A stretch of DNA of 64,000 bases from JANQHS01 sp965267505. GTDB taxonomy: Bacteria > Bacteroidota > Bacteroidia > Cytophagales > CCMP332. The DNA is taken from positions 1,426,001 to 1,490,000 of the forward strand of contig OZ254081.1 in NCBI GenBank assembly GCA_965267505.1, in the 5' to 3' direction. Below the pieces are notes generated by a model. It was not told where the DNA came from and made no database searches. It was given only the letters and a program-made list of their open reading frames with translations. The number at the start of each line of letters is the position of its first letter. Within the stretch, counting starts at the first letter, position 1. This document shows positions 33,432-42,833 of this stretch, one piece after another. The translations under genes and the position numbers were made by a program.

Positions 33432-35822
33432 ATGCCTAGACTAAATAGCAGGGCCTTGTCAAAAATCATTTTGGCCCTGAGCTTTTACCTCAGTACCGAG
33501 CTCCTTTTTGCCCAGCCTACCCAAAGCATACGAGGATTCATCATTGTCAAGGGCACCCAACAAAGTCTTCCTGGCGCAGCAGTCTCCGTACTAAAAAATG
33601 ACTCCCTGATTAAAGGAGGAGTCAGTGATCCGAATGGAAAATTCCTGGTAGAAGGACTTCAGCCTGGCAGGTACACTGTTAAGGTTGATTTCATGGGCTT
33701 CAATAGTTGGGTCAAAGATTTCCTGGAGCTTACCTCAGCAAAAGAATTGATCCTGAAGGTCGAGATGAGCGAATCTATTATGCAGGGAGAGGAAGTTGTG
33801 ATCCAGGGACATCGACCCGATTATTTTGCTGATAATGAGTTCACCACATTAAGTGCAAGATCCTTTTCTGTGGAAGAAACCCAGAGATATGCTGGTTCAA
33901 TAAACGACCCAGGTAGGATGGCCATGAGTCTTCCGGGCGTTCAACTCAGCGGCCAGGACAATGAGAATACCATGATCATCAGGGCCAATTCAGCAATTGG
34001 AATGAGCTGGAAACTGGAAGGAGTGGAGATCCCCAATCCCAATCACTTCGCCGACCGGGCATCAAGCGGGGGCGGACTAAGCTCATTGAGCATTTTCGTC
34101 CTTGGGCACTCAGATTTCCTGACCTCTGCATTTCCTGCAGAATACGGCAATGCCTTCGCAGGTGTCATGGACCTGCGCTTCCGAAAAGGTAACAATCAAA
34201 AAAGAGAGCATAGGATCCAGGCCGGAATGCTGGGTCTGGATGTAGCGACCGAAGGCCCGCTTTCCATGAGGAAAAAAACCTCCTCCTATGTCTTGAATTA
34301 CAGGTATTCCACACTTGGGCTTCTGAATGCACTTGGAGTAAGGGCAGTAGGTCCGAATGTGGAAAATGTGTTTCAGGACCTATCATTCAATTTTAACTTT
34401 CCAATCTCCAGAAAACACAACTTAAGCTTTTTTGGCCTCGGAGGCCTGAGTCGAGAGATCAGGTCTGCTGTTGAAAATCCAGCAGATTGGCAGGATTTCA
34501 ATGACTCGAGACGCTATGATTATCCAACCAAACTTGGGAACCTGGGCCTAACTCATACCTGGTTGATTAACAAGCGTTCCTTCCTTTACTCTGTGGTTCA
34601 TGTTGGTGCCAATGAGGTGACCTGGAACGAGGACACTCTGGGTCAAGACGGAAATTTTTATTCACTGAAAGATGAATATTTCCTGAACGGAAGATTCAAC
34701 CTGATGAGCTCCTACAATTACAAACCCAATCCCAGGATTAGTTTAAAAACAGGAGCTCAATTCAGCCTGCACTTTTATGATGTCAGATCAAGGATCGGAA
34801 ATACCGGATTACTAAGGATAGACGGACGGGACCAGCCCATATCCGTTCAACCCTATTTCCAGATTAATCAAAAAGCGGGTACACGATTCATCCTGAATTA
34901 TGGGCTTCATTGGCTTTATTTCTCAAAGACAAATTCCTTCGTCACGGAGCCCAGGCTTGGGATCAAATATCTTCTGAACGAAAAGAATCAGATCGCCTTT
35001 GCGACCGGTTTGCATAGTCAGGTCCTTCCCTTTACTGCTTATGAAAGTATTTCAGCAGGCCCCTTGGGAGACCCCCTCAATCCCAATGCAAAGCCGAATA
35101 AAGATCTGGACCTCTTCAAATCTCTACACCTTTCATTGGCCTATGATCTTTTTCCTGGCAAGGCCATGCATTTGAGAGTAGAGCCATATTATCAATATCT
35201 CTATGATGTGCCGATAGCATCAAGTTATTGGAGCAGCTATTCTTTGATCAATCAAAATGATGAATTCTACACCAGGGAAATGATCAATTCCGGGACAGGC
35301 CAGAATTACGGGGCGGAGGTCACAATAGAAAAAAGCTTTAGCAATCGGGTCTTTTTTATTCTAAGTGGGTCTGTCTATGAAAGTAGATACCAGGCATTCC
35401 TTCAAGGCGAAGAGGTTGAATTCAATACGGCCTTTGCAAGTCAGTACAATTCCAACCTAACGGGGGGAAAAGAATGGATCCTGACCCGCAACCGGGCCTT
35501 TGAAATTGGGGGTAGAGCAATAGTTGGAGGTGGGTTGAGGTACACACCAATAGATGAGGAAGCATCGGCGATCGTAGGTGGGCAGGTTGAAAGGCAGGAT
35601 CAGCAATTCACTGCTCAGAATGAACCTTATTTCAGGATGGACTTTCGAGCAGCGTTTAGAAAGAATAAAGATAAATTCAGCTGGAGGCTCAGCCTGGACA
35701 TTCAAAATATAACCAACAGGATAAACCCCAAAAGACCAGTTTACGACCCTTGGCAAAACAGGGTGATATTCGATCCGATGTCAGGATTGATCCCGGTTCT
35801 AAGCTATATCCTGGATTTTTAA
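33432..35822 (+). CDS. TonB-dependent receptor with carboxypeptidase-like regulatory domain
   Basis: 796 residues. A signal peptide (about 1-27, ILALSFYLSTELLFA/Q) is followed by a CarboxypepD_reg-like domain (about 32-115, IRGFIIVKGTQQSLPGAAVS, GRYTVKVDFMGF), a plug (about 130-240, MSLPGVQLSGQDNENTMIIR, FPAEYGNAFAGVMDLRF) and a long beta-barrel ending in GLIPVLSYILDF. Outer-membrane uptake of a ligand, powered by TonB, is the usual role. No SusD-type partner is adjacent, so the substrate cannot be deduced. It overlaps the stop of the convergent usp gene by four bases. Confidence 0.88.
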   Translation: MPRLNSRALSKIILALSFYLSTELLFAQPTQSIRGFIIVKGTQQSLPGAAVSVLKNDSLIKGGVSDPNGKFLVEGLQPGRYTVKVDFMGFNSWVKDFLELTSAKELILKVEMSESIMQGEEVVIQGHRPDYFADNEFTTLSARSFSVEETQRYAGSINDPGRMAMSLPGVQLSGQDNENTMIIRANSAIGMSWKLEGVEIPNPNHFADRASSGGGLSSLSIFVLGHSDFLTSAFPAEYGNAFAGVMDLRFRKGNNQKREHRIQAGMLGLDVATEGPLSMRKKTSSYVLNYRYSTLGLLNALGVRAVGPNVENVFQDLSFNFNFPISRKHNLSFFGLGGLSREIRSAVENPADWQDFNDSRRYDYPTKLGNLGLTHTWLINKRSFLYSVVHVGANEVTWNEDTLGQDGNFYSLKDEYFLNGRFNLMSSYNYKPNPRISLKTGAQFSLHFYDVRSRIGNTGLLRIDGRDQPISVQPYFQINQKAGTRFILNYGLHWLYFSKTNSFVTEPRLGIKYLLNEKNQIAFATGLHSQVLPFTAYESISAGPLGDPLNPNAKPNKDLDLFKSLHLSLAYDLFPGKAMHLRVEPYYQYLYDVPIASSYWSSYSLINQNDEFYTREMINSGTGQNYGAEVTIEKSFSNRVFFILSGSVYESRYQAFLQGEEVEFNTAFASQYNSNLTGGKEWILTRNRAFEIGGRAIVGGGLRYTPIDEEASAIVGGQVERQDQQFTAQNEPYFRMDFRAAFRKNKDKFSWRLSLDIQNITNRINPKRPVYDPWQNRVIFDPMSGLIPVLSYILDF

Positions 35823-36730
35823 ACCTGTTTCAGAGCCTTCATCAATCCCATCTGCTCCATGGGATGTTTGATGATCAAAATGGACCTTTCTTCCTTGGAT
35901 TCAAGCAATTTTTCGGTAACACTTCCCAATAGGATACTTGCCATCCCTGTCTTTCCCTTGCTTCCAACGATCAGCAATCCTGCTCCTGCTTTCTTTCCTG
36001 AATCCAATATGGTTTTTGCAATATCATGGCCGGGATCCATCATCACTGAAGATTCATAGTCCATTCCTTGCAAGTCAAGGCCTGACAAAAAATTACCCAC
36101 CTCCTCTTCAGCATTGCTCTTTGAGATCTTTGAGAACTCTTCGATGTTCATTCCGCTTTTGTAAAATGAGGAGGGTCTTGGATAGACATTAAGGAAGCGG
36201 ATCTTGGAGCCTTTTGAAAAGGCAGGTTCCTCTTTTATTCCCTCGAGTATCAATTTTGAATGCTCAGAACAATCTATTGGAACCAATAGGTTATCAAAAT
36301 TCAAAGGATTGACCTCTGAAAGAATTAGGATGGAGGCAGGGCTATGCCGTGAAAATTGCCTGATGTTTAATCCATCGCCTTCTGCCCTGGCAGCACTGAG
36401 TACAACCAATTCAATTGCTTTCTCAGAACAGAGCTTTAATATCCCATTGACCGGATGGCCTTCCTCGACAATAAGCTCATAATCCATATCTGATGAGACA
36501 TTTTGATCCAGCTTTTTTTGAAGGCTTGCCTCTATCGATTGATGGACGGATTTCTTAGAAAATCCGGTCTTGGAAAATTTAAGATGGGGCAAATTATAGT
36601 CCTGGGAGATATGGTAAAAGACCAATTCATTTGGCACTCCGATCCTGTCGAATAGGTTTCCCAGATTCTTTAAAACCGCTTCATCTGCGGGTCTGTTCTG
36701 AAGAAATACAAGTAGTCTTTCGAAAATCAT
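35819..36730 (-). CDS. Tandem universal stress protein (UspA family)
   Basis: 303 residues with two Usp domains. The first (about 1-145) is degenerate: MIFERLLVFLQNRPADEAV replaces the usual IL-VP-D-S strand, and SRHSPASILILSEVN ends it. The second (about 148-290) has FDNLLVPIDCSEHSKLIL and the nucleotide-binding signature LLIVGSKGKTGMASILLGSV followed by SILIIKHPM. It is divergent from another Usp gene, and a 12-bp palindrome lies in the 112-base gap. Probably stress responsive; partners unknown. Confidence 0.85.
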   Translation of the reverse strand: MIFERLLVFLQNRPADEAVLKNLGNLFDRIGVPNELVFYHISQDYNLPHLKFSKTGFSKKSVHQSIEASLQKKLDQNVSSDMDYELIVEEGHPVNGILKLCSEKAIELVVLSAARAEGDGLNIRQFSRHSPASILILSEVNPLNFDNLLVPIDCSEHSKLILEGIKEEPAFSKGSKIRFLNVYPRPSSFYKSGMNIEEFSKISKSNAEEEVGNFLSGLDLQGMDYESSVMMDPGHDIAKTILDSGKKAGAGLLIVGSKGKTGMASILLGSVTEKLLESKEERSILIIKHPMEQMGLMKALKQV

Positions 36731-36771
36731 CTTAATAGCTCGAATTTCAACTAAAGATGTACTTTATTAGT

Positions 36772-36783
36772 TGATAATTATCA
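36772..36783. promoter_or_regulatory. Palindrome TGATAATTATCA between two divergent usp genes
   Basis: A perfect 12-bp palindrome, 42 bases upstream of the minus-strand usp start (36730) and 60 bases upstream of the plus-strand start (36843). The position suits a shared operator; the sequence is AT-rich, so chance is possible. Confidence 0.35.
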
Positions 36784-36842
36784 GCATTAACACGAATTTT
36801 TATCACTATTGCTGAACCTAAAAAACCTGATCTTAAAGCCTG

Positions 36843-37703
36843 ATGAGTGAGTACAAACTAGAAGAGATCCTGATCCCTTTTGATTTTTCAGAGAGATCGA
36901 TATCCGCGCTAAAAGAGGTGGCCTGGTTGGCAGGTAAAAGCGGGGCAAAACTCTATGCCTTCCATTCCTTTAAGAGGCCCGGGGGCTCAAAAGGAAGCCA
37001 TAGCAAACAGAACCAGGCTTTGTTTGAGCACAAGCTTCAAAAGATCAGAAACGATTTTGAGGAGATCTCCGGATCTAAAGGGGAAATGAAAGATGTAGAA
37101 CTGGAATTCATTGCAGAAGCAGGAATTTCCAGGGACCACATAATCGATCTGGTAAAGGGAAAGAAAATAGACTTGATCGTGAGTGCCACCCATGGGGTTA
37201 AGGGGTTGGAATATGTAACAGGTACTAAGACTCAGAAACTCATCCATGAGTTGAAGGGACCTATTGTCGCTATTCCTGATGGAAAGGGACTTAGAGGAAT
37301 CAAGAAAATGGCTTTGGCCGTAGATCTGGGCTCCAGGTTCGAACTTGATGTGGTAGAACCATTTTTTGAATTGGCGAAGATCATCGGGGCCAAAACCTAT
37401 GTTTTTGAAGTCCTGGACCATAATCTTCCAAGTGCAAAAGATGAAAAAAGAAAGCAGGATTTCTTTGACAGACTAGGGATCGATCCCGGTTCTGTTACCA
37501 TTGAAGAAGTCTATAATTCCGACAAGGAAGAAGGGATCCGGGCCTTCGCCAAGACCTTTGATATAGACATGCTTGGTTTGATTCCATTACACCGAAATCC
37601 TATCATCGATCTCTTTCATGATAGCTTGAGTGAAAAGCTGGCCGGAACAGCCAAGATCCCGGTAATGACCCTAGCGAAGAATTATGAATTTCGAAAGCTC
37701 TAA
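36843..37703 (+). CDS. Universal stress protein, tandem-domain
   Basis: 286 residues. The first Usp domain (about 1-145) has LEEILIPFDFSERSISALKE, a HSFKRPGGSKGSHSKQN loop and the nucleotide-type signature IVSATHGVKGLEYVTGTKT followed by PIVAIPDGKG. The second (about 150-280) is degenerate, with IKKMALAVDLGSRFELDVVE and MLGLIPLHRNPIIDLFHDSLSE-like end and no full G-x2-G-x9-G loop. It ends 57 bases before the V-ATPase operon. A weak promoter-like TTG / TAAATTCG pair (37712-37738) for that operon follows its stop. Confidence 0.85.
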   Translation: MSEYKLEEILIPFDFSERSISALKEVAWLAGKSGAKLYAFHSFKRPGGSKGSHSKQNQALFEHKLQKIRNDFEEISGSKGEMKDVELEFIAEAGISRDHIIDLVKGKKIDLIVSATHGVKGLEYVTGTKTQKLIHELKGPIVAIPDGKGLRGIKKMALAVDLGSRFELDVVEPFFELAKIIGAKTYVFEVLDHNLPSAKDEKRKQDFFDRLGIDPGSVTIEEVYNSDKEEGIRAFAKTFDIDMLGLIPLHRNPIIDLFHDSLSEKLAGTAKIPVMTLAKNYEFRKL

Positions 37704-37760
37704 AAAGGCCCTTGGGGGGGCAAAAAGTACTAAATTCGCCATCTTAGACTTGATGAATTA

Positions 37761-38357
37761 ATGGAAAATATCAACGCCCTTGCGGAAAAGATCTACCAGG
37801 AAGGGATACAAAAAGCCCAACTCGAGGCTGAAGAATTGATCCAAAAGACCGAGAAGGAAGCACATGACATCTTGGAGAAGGCCAAAAAGGAAGCTGAAGA
37901 GATCAAAGAAAAGGGAAGAGCTGATGCTCAGAACCAAAAAAAGATAATAGAGTCGGAAATTAGGCTGGCCTTTCAGCACAGCCTCGAAGAGCTGAAGAAC
38001 AAGGTCAGGGAATTGGTGATCTTCCGTTCTCTTACAAAACCAACCAAAAAATTATTCTCTGACCCAAAATTCATTTCTGACCTGGTCCTTGAGATGGCCA
38101 AAAAACTAGACGGAAGCAATGGTCTGGTCATCAAGTTTTCCAAAGAATGGGAAGGTGAGATCCAGAACAGGCTAAAAGAGGAGATCAACAAAGACCTTAA
38201 GGATGTAAGCCTTGAGATCGATTCGAGGCTAGGACCTAAGAATTTCAGGATCGCAGAAAAGGGAAAGAATTTCGAGATCTCCTTCTCTGAAAAAGACTTT
38301 GTAGAGTTCTTCCAGGCCCACCTGAAGGAAAGTACTCGAAATCTTTTGTTCGAATAA
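37761..38357 (+). CDS. ntpE: V-type ATP synthase/ATPase subunit E
   Basis: 198 residues. The N-terminal 75 residues are a strongly charged alpha-helix (LIQKTEKEAHDILEKAKKEA, EEIKEKGRADAQNQKK), as in the peripheral-stalk subunit E. The C-terminal globular part contains LVLEMAKKLDG and NFRIAEKGKNFEISFSEKDF. E normally pairs with a G/H-type helix to form the stalk; no separate G gene is visible. First gene of a tightly packed operon of seven; the next starts after seven bases. Confidence 0.85.
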   Translation: MENINALAEKIYQEGIQKAQLEAEELIQKTEKEAHDILEKAKKEAEEIKEKGRADAQNQKKIIESEIRLAFQHSLEELKNKVRELVIFRSLTKPTKKLFSDPKFISDLVLEMAKKLDGSNGLVIKFSKEWEGEIQNRLKEEINKDLKDVSLEIDSRLGPKNFRIAEKGKNFEISFSEKDFVEFFQAHLKESTRNLLFE

Positions 38358-38364
38358 AAAGCAA

Positions 38365-39159
38365 ATGAAGGGTTCCTATTATTATCTGGTTTCTTCTTTA
38401 CCGGAGTTTGATCCTCTTGAAGGGGATCCAAAGGTTCCCTATACCGAGATCTACGATACCATTGTTGAAAACCTCAACAAGGATGAAATAAGTGAGATCA
38501 AATACCTGGTATTTAGAAATGATGTCAGGAATTTCCTATCCCATATGGCCAGGAAATCAGGATTCGACCATTATTCTCTGCCCTTTTTCAGGCCCAGCCT
38601 TTTTGAGCCTGAATATTGGGAAAGTCCGGTGGTAGCCTGGGAGATCCTTCCGGATTTTATGGAAAGATTCCTGGAGTACCGCGAGGTAAGAGAAGAATCA
38701 GATTTCAATATCCTCCAATCAAGGATCTGGACGGCCTATTATGAAAATGCTATTGAAAGGGCCAATAAATACCTCAAAAGAGTACTTCACTTAGAGTTAT
38801 TCTTATTCTCTACCACGCATGATTTCCTTACGAAAAGGAAGGAATTTGAAGATCAAAGAGTTGAGGCCAGCTTCTTCAATGAGATAGCCGAGCCAGAAGA
38901 ACAATATTTAAGTTTCCTAAGGGAGCTTCATGCAGGATCTCAATCGATGCTTGCCCTGGAAAGGCAGGCCGATTCATTGATCATCCAGGCTGCAAATAAT
39001 ATCATCCCTATAAATCGTTTCAGGTTCAACTCCATAACCGCATATACCTATCGCTTATTGATAGCCTCGAAATGGAGCATCCTGAATTCAGAAGATGGAA
39101 GGGAAAGAAAAATTAACATGGTAAGAAAAATGACGGATGCCTACGAGCTTCCGGTTTAA
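38365..39159 (+). CDS. DUF2764 family protein, V-ATPase operon
   Basis: 264 residues beginning YYYLVSSLPEFDPLEGDPKV, the hallmark start of DUF2764 proteins that sit between subunits E and A in Bacteroidota V-ATPase operons. It is almost entirely helical, with LPDFMERFLEYREVREESDF, TAYYENAIERANKYLKRVLH and a C-terminal LLIASKWSILN helix. Position, size and helical make-up suggest it does the job of the C/d subunit (AC39) that couples rotor and membrane ring, but this is inference. It is separated by five to seven bases from its neighbours and is certainly co-transcribed. Confidence 0.88.
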   Translation: MKGSYYYLVSSLPEFDPLEGDPKVPYTEIYDTIVENLNKDEISEIKYLVFRNDVRNFLSHMARKSGFDHYSLPFFRPSLFEPEYWESPVVAWEILPDFMERFLEYREVREESDFNILQSRIWTAYYENAIERANKYLKRVLHLELFLFSTTHDFLTKRKEFEDQRVEASFFNEIAEPEEQYLSFLRELHAGSQSMLALERQADSLIIQAANNIIPINRFRFNSITAYTYRLLIASKWSILNSEDGRERKINMVRKMTDAYELPV

Positions 39160-39164
39160 GACAC

Positions 39165-40937
39165 ATGACTAAGGGAAAGATCACAAATATCATTGCCAAC
39201 CTGATCACCATTAAGGTGGATGGTCCCGTTTTTCAGAACGAGATCTGCTACGTGGTCAGAGAGGATAGCAAATTGAGATCCGAGGTAATCAAAGTCGAAG
39301 GAGATACTGCTTTTGCCCAGGTATTTGAACCAACCACCGGTATTGGTGTGGGTGCAGAAGTGGAATTTTCAGGACACATGCTCGAGATCGAATTAGGTCC
39401 CGGAATACTATCGCAGAATTTTGATGGGCTTCAAAATAATCTTGACGGTCTTGAAGACACATTCCTGATCCCAGGGGTCATCGCCCCCGCTTTGGATGAG
39501 AGCAAGAAATACCTGTTCAAGCCCATTGGTAAAAAAGGCCAATCGGTAAAAGCCGGTGATTGGTTAGGCTCAGTCCAGGAAAACAATATCGACCATAAGA
39601 TCATGGTTCCTTTCAACTTCAAAGGCGAAGGACATGTCGCTTCTATTTCTGCAGAAAAAGAATTGACCATTAAGGATCAGGTGGCGACAATTGAGGATTC
39701 GGAAGGAGTTGGTCATAAATTGACCATGGTTCAGAAATGGCCTGTAAAACTTCCGATCAGGGCATATGAACATAAACCCAGGCCTTTCAGCATTCTTCAA
39801 ACAGGATTGAGGGTTATCGATACCCTTAACCCGATCACGGAAGGAGGCACCGGATTTATCCCTGGTCCTTTTGGAACCGGAAAAACTGTACTTCAGCATT
39901 CAATTGCGAAGAATGGAGATGCGGATATCATAATTGTGACTGCCTGTGGTGAGCGAGCGAATGAGGTTGTTGAGATCTTTACTGAATTCCCTGAGCTTAT
40001 CGACCCAAGGACAGGAAGGACGCTTCATGAAAGGACCTGTATAGTTTGTAATACCTCCTCTATGCCGGTTTCCTCAAGGGAGGCCTCGGTTTATGTAGGG
40101 ATGACCATTGCTGAATACTACCGGGCTATGGGATTGAAGGTGCTATTGCTTGCGGATTCAACCTCCCGTTGGGCCCAGGCTTTAAGAGAGATGTCGAATC
40201 GGTTGGAAGAACTTCCCGGACCCGATGCTTTCCCTATGGATCTTCCGGCTATCATCGCCAACTTCTATTCCAGAGCCGGAATAGTGGAATTGAGTTCCGG
40301 AGAAATGGGTTCTGTTACCTTCATTGGTACCGTTTCCCCTGCTGGTGGAAACCTAAAGGAACCGGTGACTGAATCCACCGCCAAGGTGGCTCGCTGTTTT
40401 TATGCCTTGAATCAGGGCAGAGCTGACTCAAAAAGATATCCCGCAATTGAAACTGTGGATTCCTATTCCAAATACCTGGAATATCCTGAATTCGAAAAGT
40501 ACATGGACGAAAATCTGCAGGAAGGATGGGTGAAGATGGTTCAGGAATCAAAGGACCTTTTGATCAAAGGAAGTGAGGCGAGAGACCAGATCAATATCCT
40601 AGGTGACGATGCAGTCCCTGTAGAATATCACAGAGATTTCTGGAGATCGGAAGTTCTTGACTTTGGATACCTTCAGCAAGATTCTTTCGATGATCAGGAT
40701 ATGAATTGCCCGATCGACAGGCAAAAATTCATGTTCAATATGGTCATGGATCTATGCCGGGAAGACTTTCAGTTCGAAAATTTCTCAGAGGTGACTGAGT
40801 TTTATAAAAAGATGATCAACTACCTGCGCCAGATGAATTACAGCGCTTTTGATAGCGAGGAATTCAAAACCAACAAAGAGGATCTGGAGCAATTTGTTGA
40901 CGAACAAAGAAATCAACATGCAAGCGAAAGCGTTTAA
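39165..40937 (+). CDS. ntpA: V-type ATPase catalytic subunit A
   Basis: 590 residues, the normal length. The P-loop GPFGTGKTVLQHSIAKN at about 233 is preceded by the A-specific non-homologous insertion (about 115-190). Other signatures: ACGERANEVVEIFTEFPEL, LADSTSRWAQALREMSNRLE and the start region ITIKVDGPVF. It hydrolyses or makes ATP in the A3B3 head. The P-loop has Pro and Thr where many A subunits have Ala and Cys. Its last 20 bases overlap the start of the B gene, so translation is probably coupled. Confidence 0.96.
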   Translation: MTKGKITNIIANLITIKVDGPVFQNEICYVVREDSKLRSEVIKVEGDTAFAQVFEPTTGIGVGAEVEFSGHMLEIELGPGILSQNFDGLQNNLDGLEDTFLIPGVIAPALDESKKYLFKPIGKKGQSVKAGDWLGSVQENNIDHKIMVPFNFKGEGHVASISAEKELTIKDQVATIEDSEGVGHKLTMVQKWPVKLPIRAYEHKPRPFSILQTGLRVIDTLNPITEGGTGFIPGPFGTGKTVLQHSIAKNGDADIIIVTACGERANEVVEIFTEFPELIDPRTGRTLHERTCIVCNTSSMPVSSREASVYVGMTIAEYYRAMGLKVLLLADSTSRWAQALREMSNRLEELPGPDAFPMDLPAIIANFYSRAGIVELSSGEMGSVTFIGTVSPAGGNLKEPVTESTAKVARCFYALNQGRADSKRYPAIETVDSYSKYLEYPEFEKYMDENLQEGWVKMVQESKDLLIKGSEARDQINILGDDAVPVEYHRDFWRSEVLDFGYLQQDSFDDQDMNCPIDRQKFMFNMVMDLCREDFQFENFSEVTEFYKKMINYLRQMNYSAFDSEEFKTNKEDLEQFVDEQRNQHASESV

Positions 40938-42240
40938 TAGGATCTATACCAACCTGACCAAGATCACCAAGGCCACTTGCGCTGTGAGGGCAGAGGGTGT
41001 AGGGTACCAGGAATTGGCTTATGTCGATGGAAGGCCTGCTCAGGTTGTGAAACTGATAGGTGATGAGGTTACCCTTCAGATCTTTAAGGGTACCGAAGGA
41101 ATCGGAACCAACTCAGAGGTGGTATTCACAGGAAAGCCTCCCACTCTATTAGTAGGTGATTCCCTGGGGGGTAGATTTTTCAATGCCTATGGCGAACCAA
41201 TCGATGGAGGACCGGAGATCGAAGGAGAGGAAAGAGCGATCGGGGGACCATCCGTAAATCCGGTAAGAAGGAAAAAGCCTTCTCAATTATTAGCCACAGG
41301 TATAGCAGGGATCGACCTGAACAATACCCTTGTAACCGGACAGAAGATCCCATTCTTTGCCGATGCCAATGAGCCTTATAACCAGGTAATGGCATCCGTA
41401 GCCTTGAGGGCAAATGCCGATAAGATCATTCTTGGAGGTATGGGATTGAGCAATGATGATTACCTCTATTTCAAAGACACTTTTACAAATGCCGGTGAGC
41501 TTGAGAAGATCATTTCTTTCATCAATACCGCTGAAGATCCTCCGGTTGAAAGACTTTTGATCCCTGATATGGCCTGTACCGCCGGGGAATATTTCGCCGA
41601 TGACCAGCAACAGAAAGTTTTGGTGCTTCTGACAGATATGACCCTTTATGCGGATGCACTTTCCATCGTTGCTAATAAAATGGATCAGATCCCTTCAAAG
41701 GATTCCATGCCCGGTTCACTTTATTCCGACCTGGCCAGGATCTATGAAAAAGCGGTGCAATTTGACCATGGAGGTTCCTTGACAATTATTGCTGTCACCA
41801 CGCTTAATGAAGGAGATATCACACATGCTATCCCTGATAATACCGGTTATATCACCGAAGGACAGCTATTCTTAAGAAGGGATACCGAGATAGGGAAAAC
41901 CATCATCGACCCTTTCAGAAGTCTTTCAAGACTAAAACAAAATGTGATCGGGAAAACTTCCAGGGAAGATCATCCGCAGGTAATGAATACCCTGATCCGA
42001 TTGTATGCTGATGCCATGTCAGCAAAGACCAAAAAGGAAAATGGTTTTGACCTCACCGATTATGACCAGCGAACCCTGGAATTTTCAAAGGATTATTCCA
42101 GCAGACTACTCGCGGTCGACATCAACATCTCCATTGAAAAAATGCTGGACAGGGGTTGGGAAATGATGGGAGCCTATTTCCAAAAACATGAGGTTGGAAT
42201 TAAAGCCGACCTGATGGATAAATACTGGAAAGGAGAGTAA
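40918..42240 (+). CDS. ntpB: V-type ATPase subunit B
   Basis: 440 residues from the ATG at 40918 (MQAKAFNRIYTN), which overlaps the A gene by 20 bases; the open frame extends further upstream to 40849 but this would add 23 residues not expected in B. It lacks a P-loop, as B subunits do, and shows GEPIDGGPEI, LATGIAGIDLNNTLVTGQKI, DMTLYADALSIVANKMDQIP and HAIPDNTGYITEGQ. It is the non-catalytic, nucleotide-binding partner of A. The stop overlaps the start of the D gene (TAATG). Confidence 0.95.
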   Translation: MQAKAFNRIYTNLTKITKATCAVRAEGVGYQELAYVDGRPAQVVKLIGDEVTLQIFKGTEGIGTNSEVVFTGKPPTLLVGDSLGGRFFNAYGEPIDGGPEIEGEERAIGGPSVNPVRRKKPSQLLATGIAGIDLNNTLVTGQKIPFFADANEPYNQVMASVALRANADKIILGGMGLSNDDYLYFKDTFTNAGELEKIISFINTAEDPPVERLLIPDMACTAGEYFADDQQQKVLVLLTDMTLYADALSIVANKMDQIPSKDSMPGSLYSDLARIYEKAVQFDHGGSLTIIAVTTLNEGDITHAIPDNTGYITEGQLFLRRDTEIGKTIIDPFRSLSRLKQNVIGKTSREDHPQVMNTLIRLYADAMSAKTKKENGFDLTDYDQRTLEFSKDYSSRLLAVDINISIEKMLDRGWEMMGAYFQKHEVGIKADLMDKYWKGE

Positions 42241-42833
42241 TGGCCTTAAAGATCCAATACAACAAAACCTTCTTGCATGGTCTGCGAAAGCAATTGGCCA
42301 TTAGGGTAAAGGTATTGCCTACTCTGAAAAGCAAGGAGACCGCGTTGAGGATCGAGGTAAAAAAGGTTCAGGAAAAAATGGAGCTGCTCAGAGCAGATCT
42401 TGATAAAAAAAGAGAGGAAAATGCATCAAGCGATCCATTATGGAACAAGTTTCCAGAGATCCTGATTATAAAATCGGCAATTATTGAAAAGAAGAATACC
42501 GCGGGAACCAAGATCCCTGTATTCCAGGACATTGAGTTTGAACTGAAGGAAGATTCATTTTTTTCGCTTCCCTCATGGTCAGACCAGGCTGTGGAGCAGT
42601 TAAAGGATGAAACCCGAATGGAAATGGATCTAAAGGTCCTTCAAAGACAATTTGAGATCCTGCACCGGGAAAGAAGGAAGACCACTCAAAAGGTGAACCT
42701 TTATGAGAAAGTACAGATACCTGCCTTTGAAGATGGGATCTCCAAGATCAAACGCTTCCTGGAGGATAAAGAGAATATTTCCAAGGCCGCTCAGAAAATG
42801 GTGAAGGAGAGAACGCAAAAGACTGCGGCATGA
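42240..42833 (+). CDS. ntpD: V-type ATPase subunit D
   Basis: 197 residues, mainly two long helices forming the central-shaft coiled coil: N-terminal FLHGLRKQLAIRVKVLPTLK and C-terminal RRKTTQKVNLYEKVQIPAFE with ISKIKRFLEDKENISKAAQK. The V-K-LP-LK-K pattern and RKT-KVNALE-like segment are typical of subunit D, which transmits rotation. Coupled on both sides (one-base overlap with B, four-base ATGA overlap with I). No F subunit gene lies beside it. Confidence 0.92.
   Translation: MALKIQYNKTFLHGLRKQLAIRVKVLPTLKSKETALRIEVKKVQEKMELLRADLDKKREENASSDPLWNKFPEILIIKSAIIEKKNTAGTKIPVFQDIEFELKEDSFFSLPSWSDQAVEQLKDETRMEMDLKVLQRQFEILHRERRKTTQKVNLYEKVQIPAFEDGISKIKRFLEDKENISKAAQKMVKERTQKTAA

Noticed and set aside
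37712..37738. TTG / TAAATTCG pair as V-ATPase promoter
   Set aside because: The spacer is only 16 bases and the -7 box has one mismatch, unlike the better promoters in this window; mentioned only as weak.
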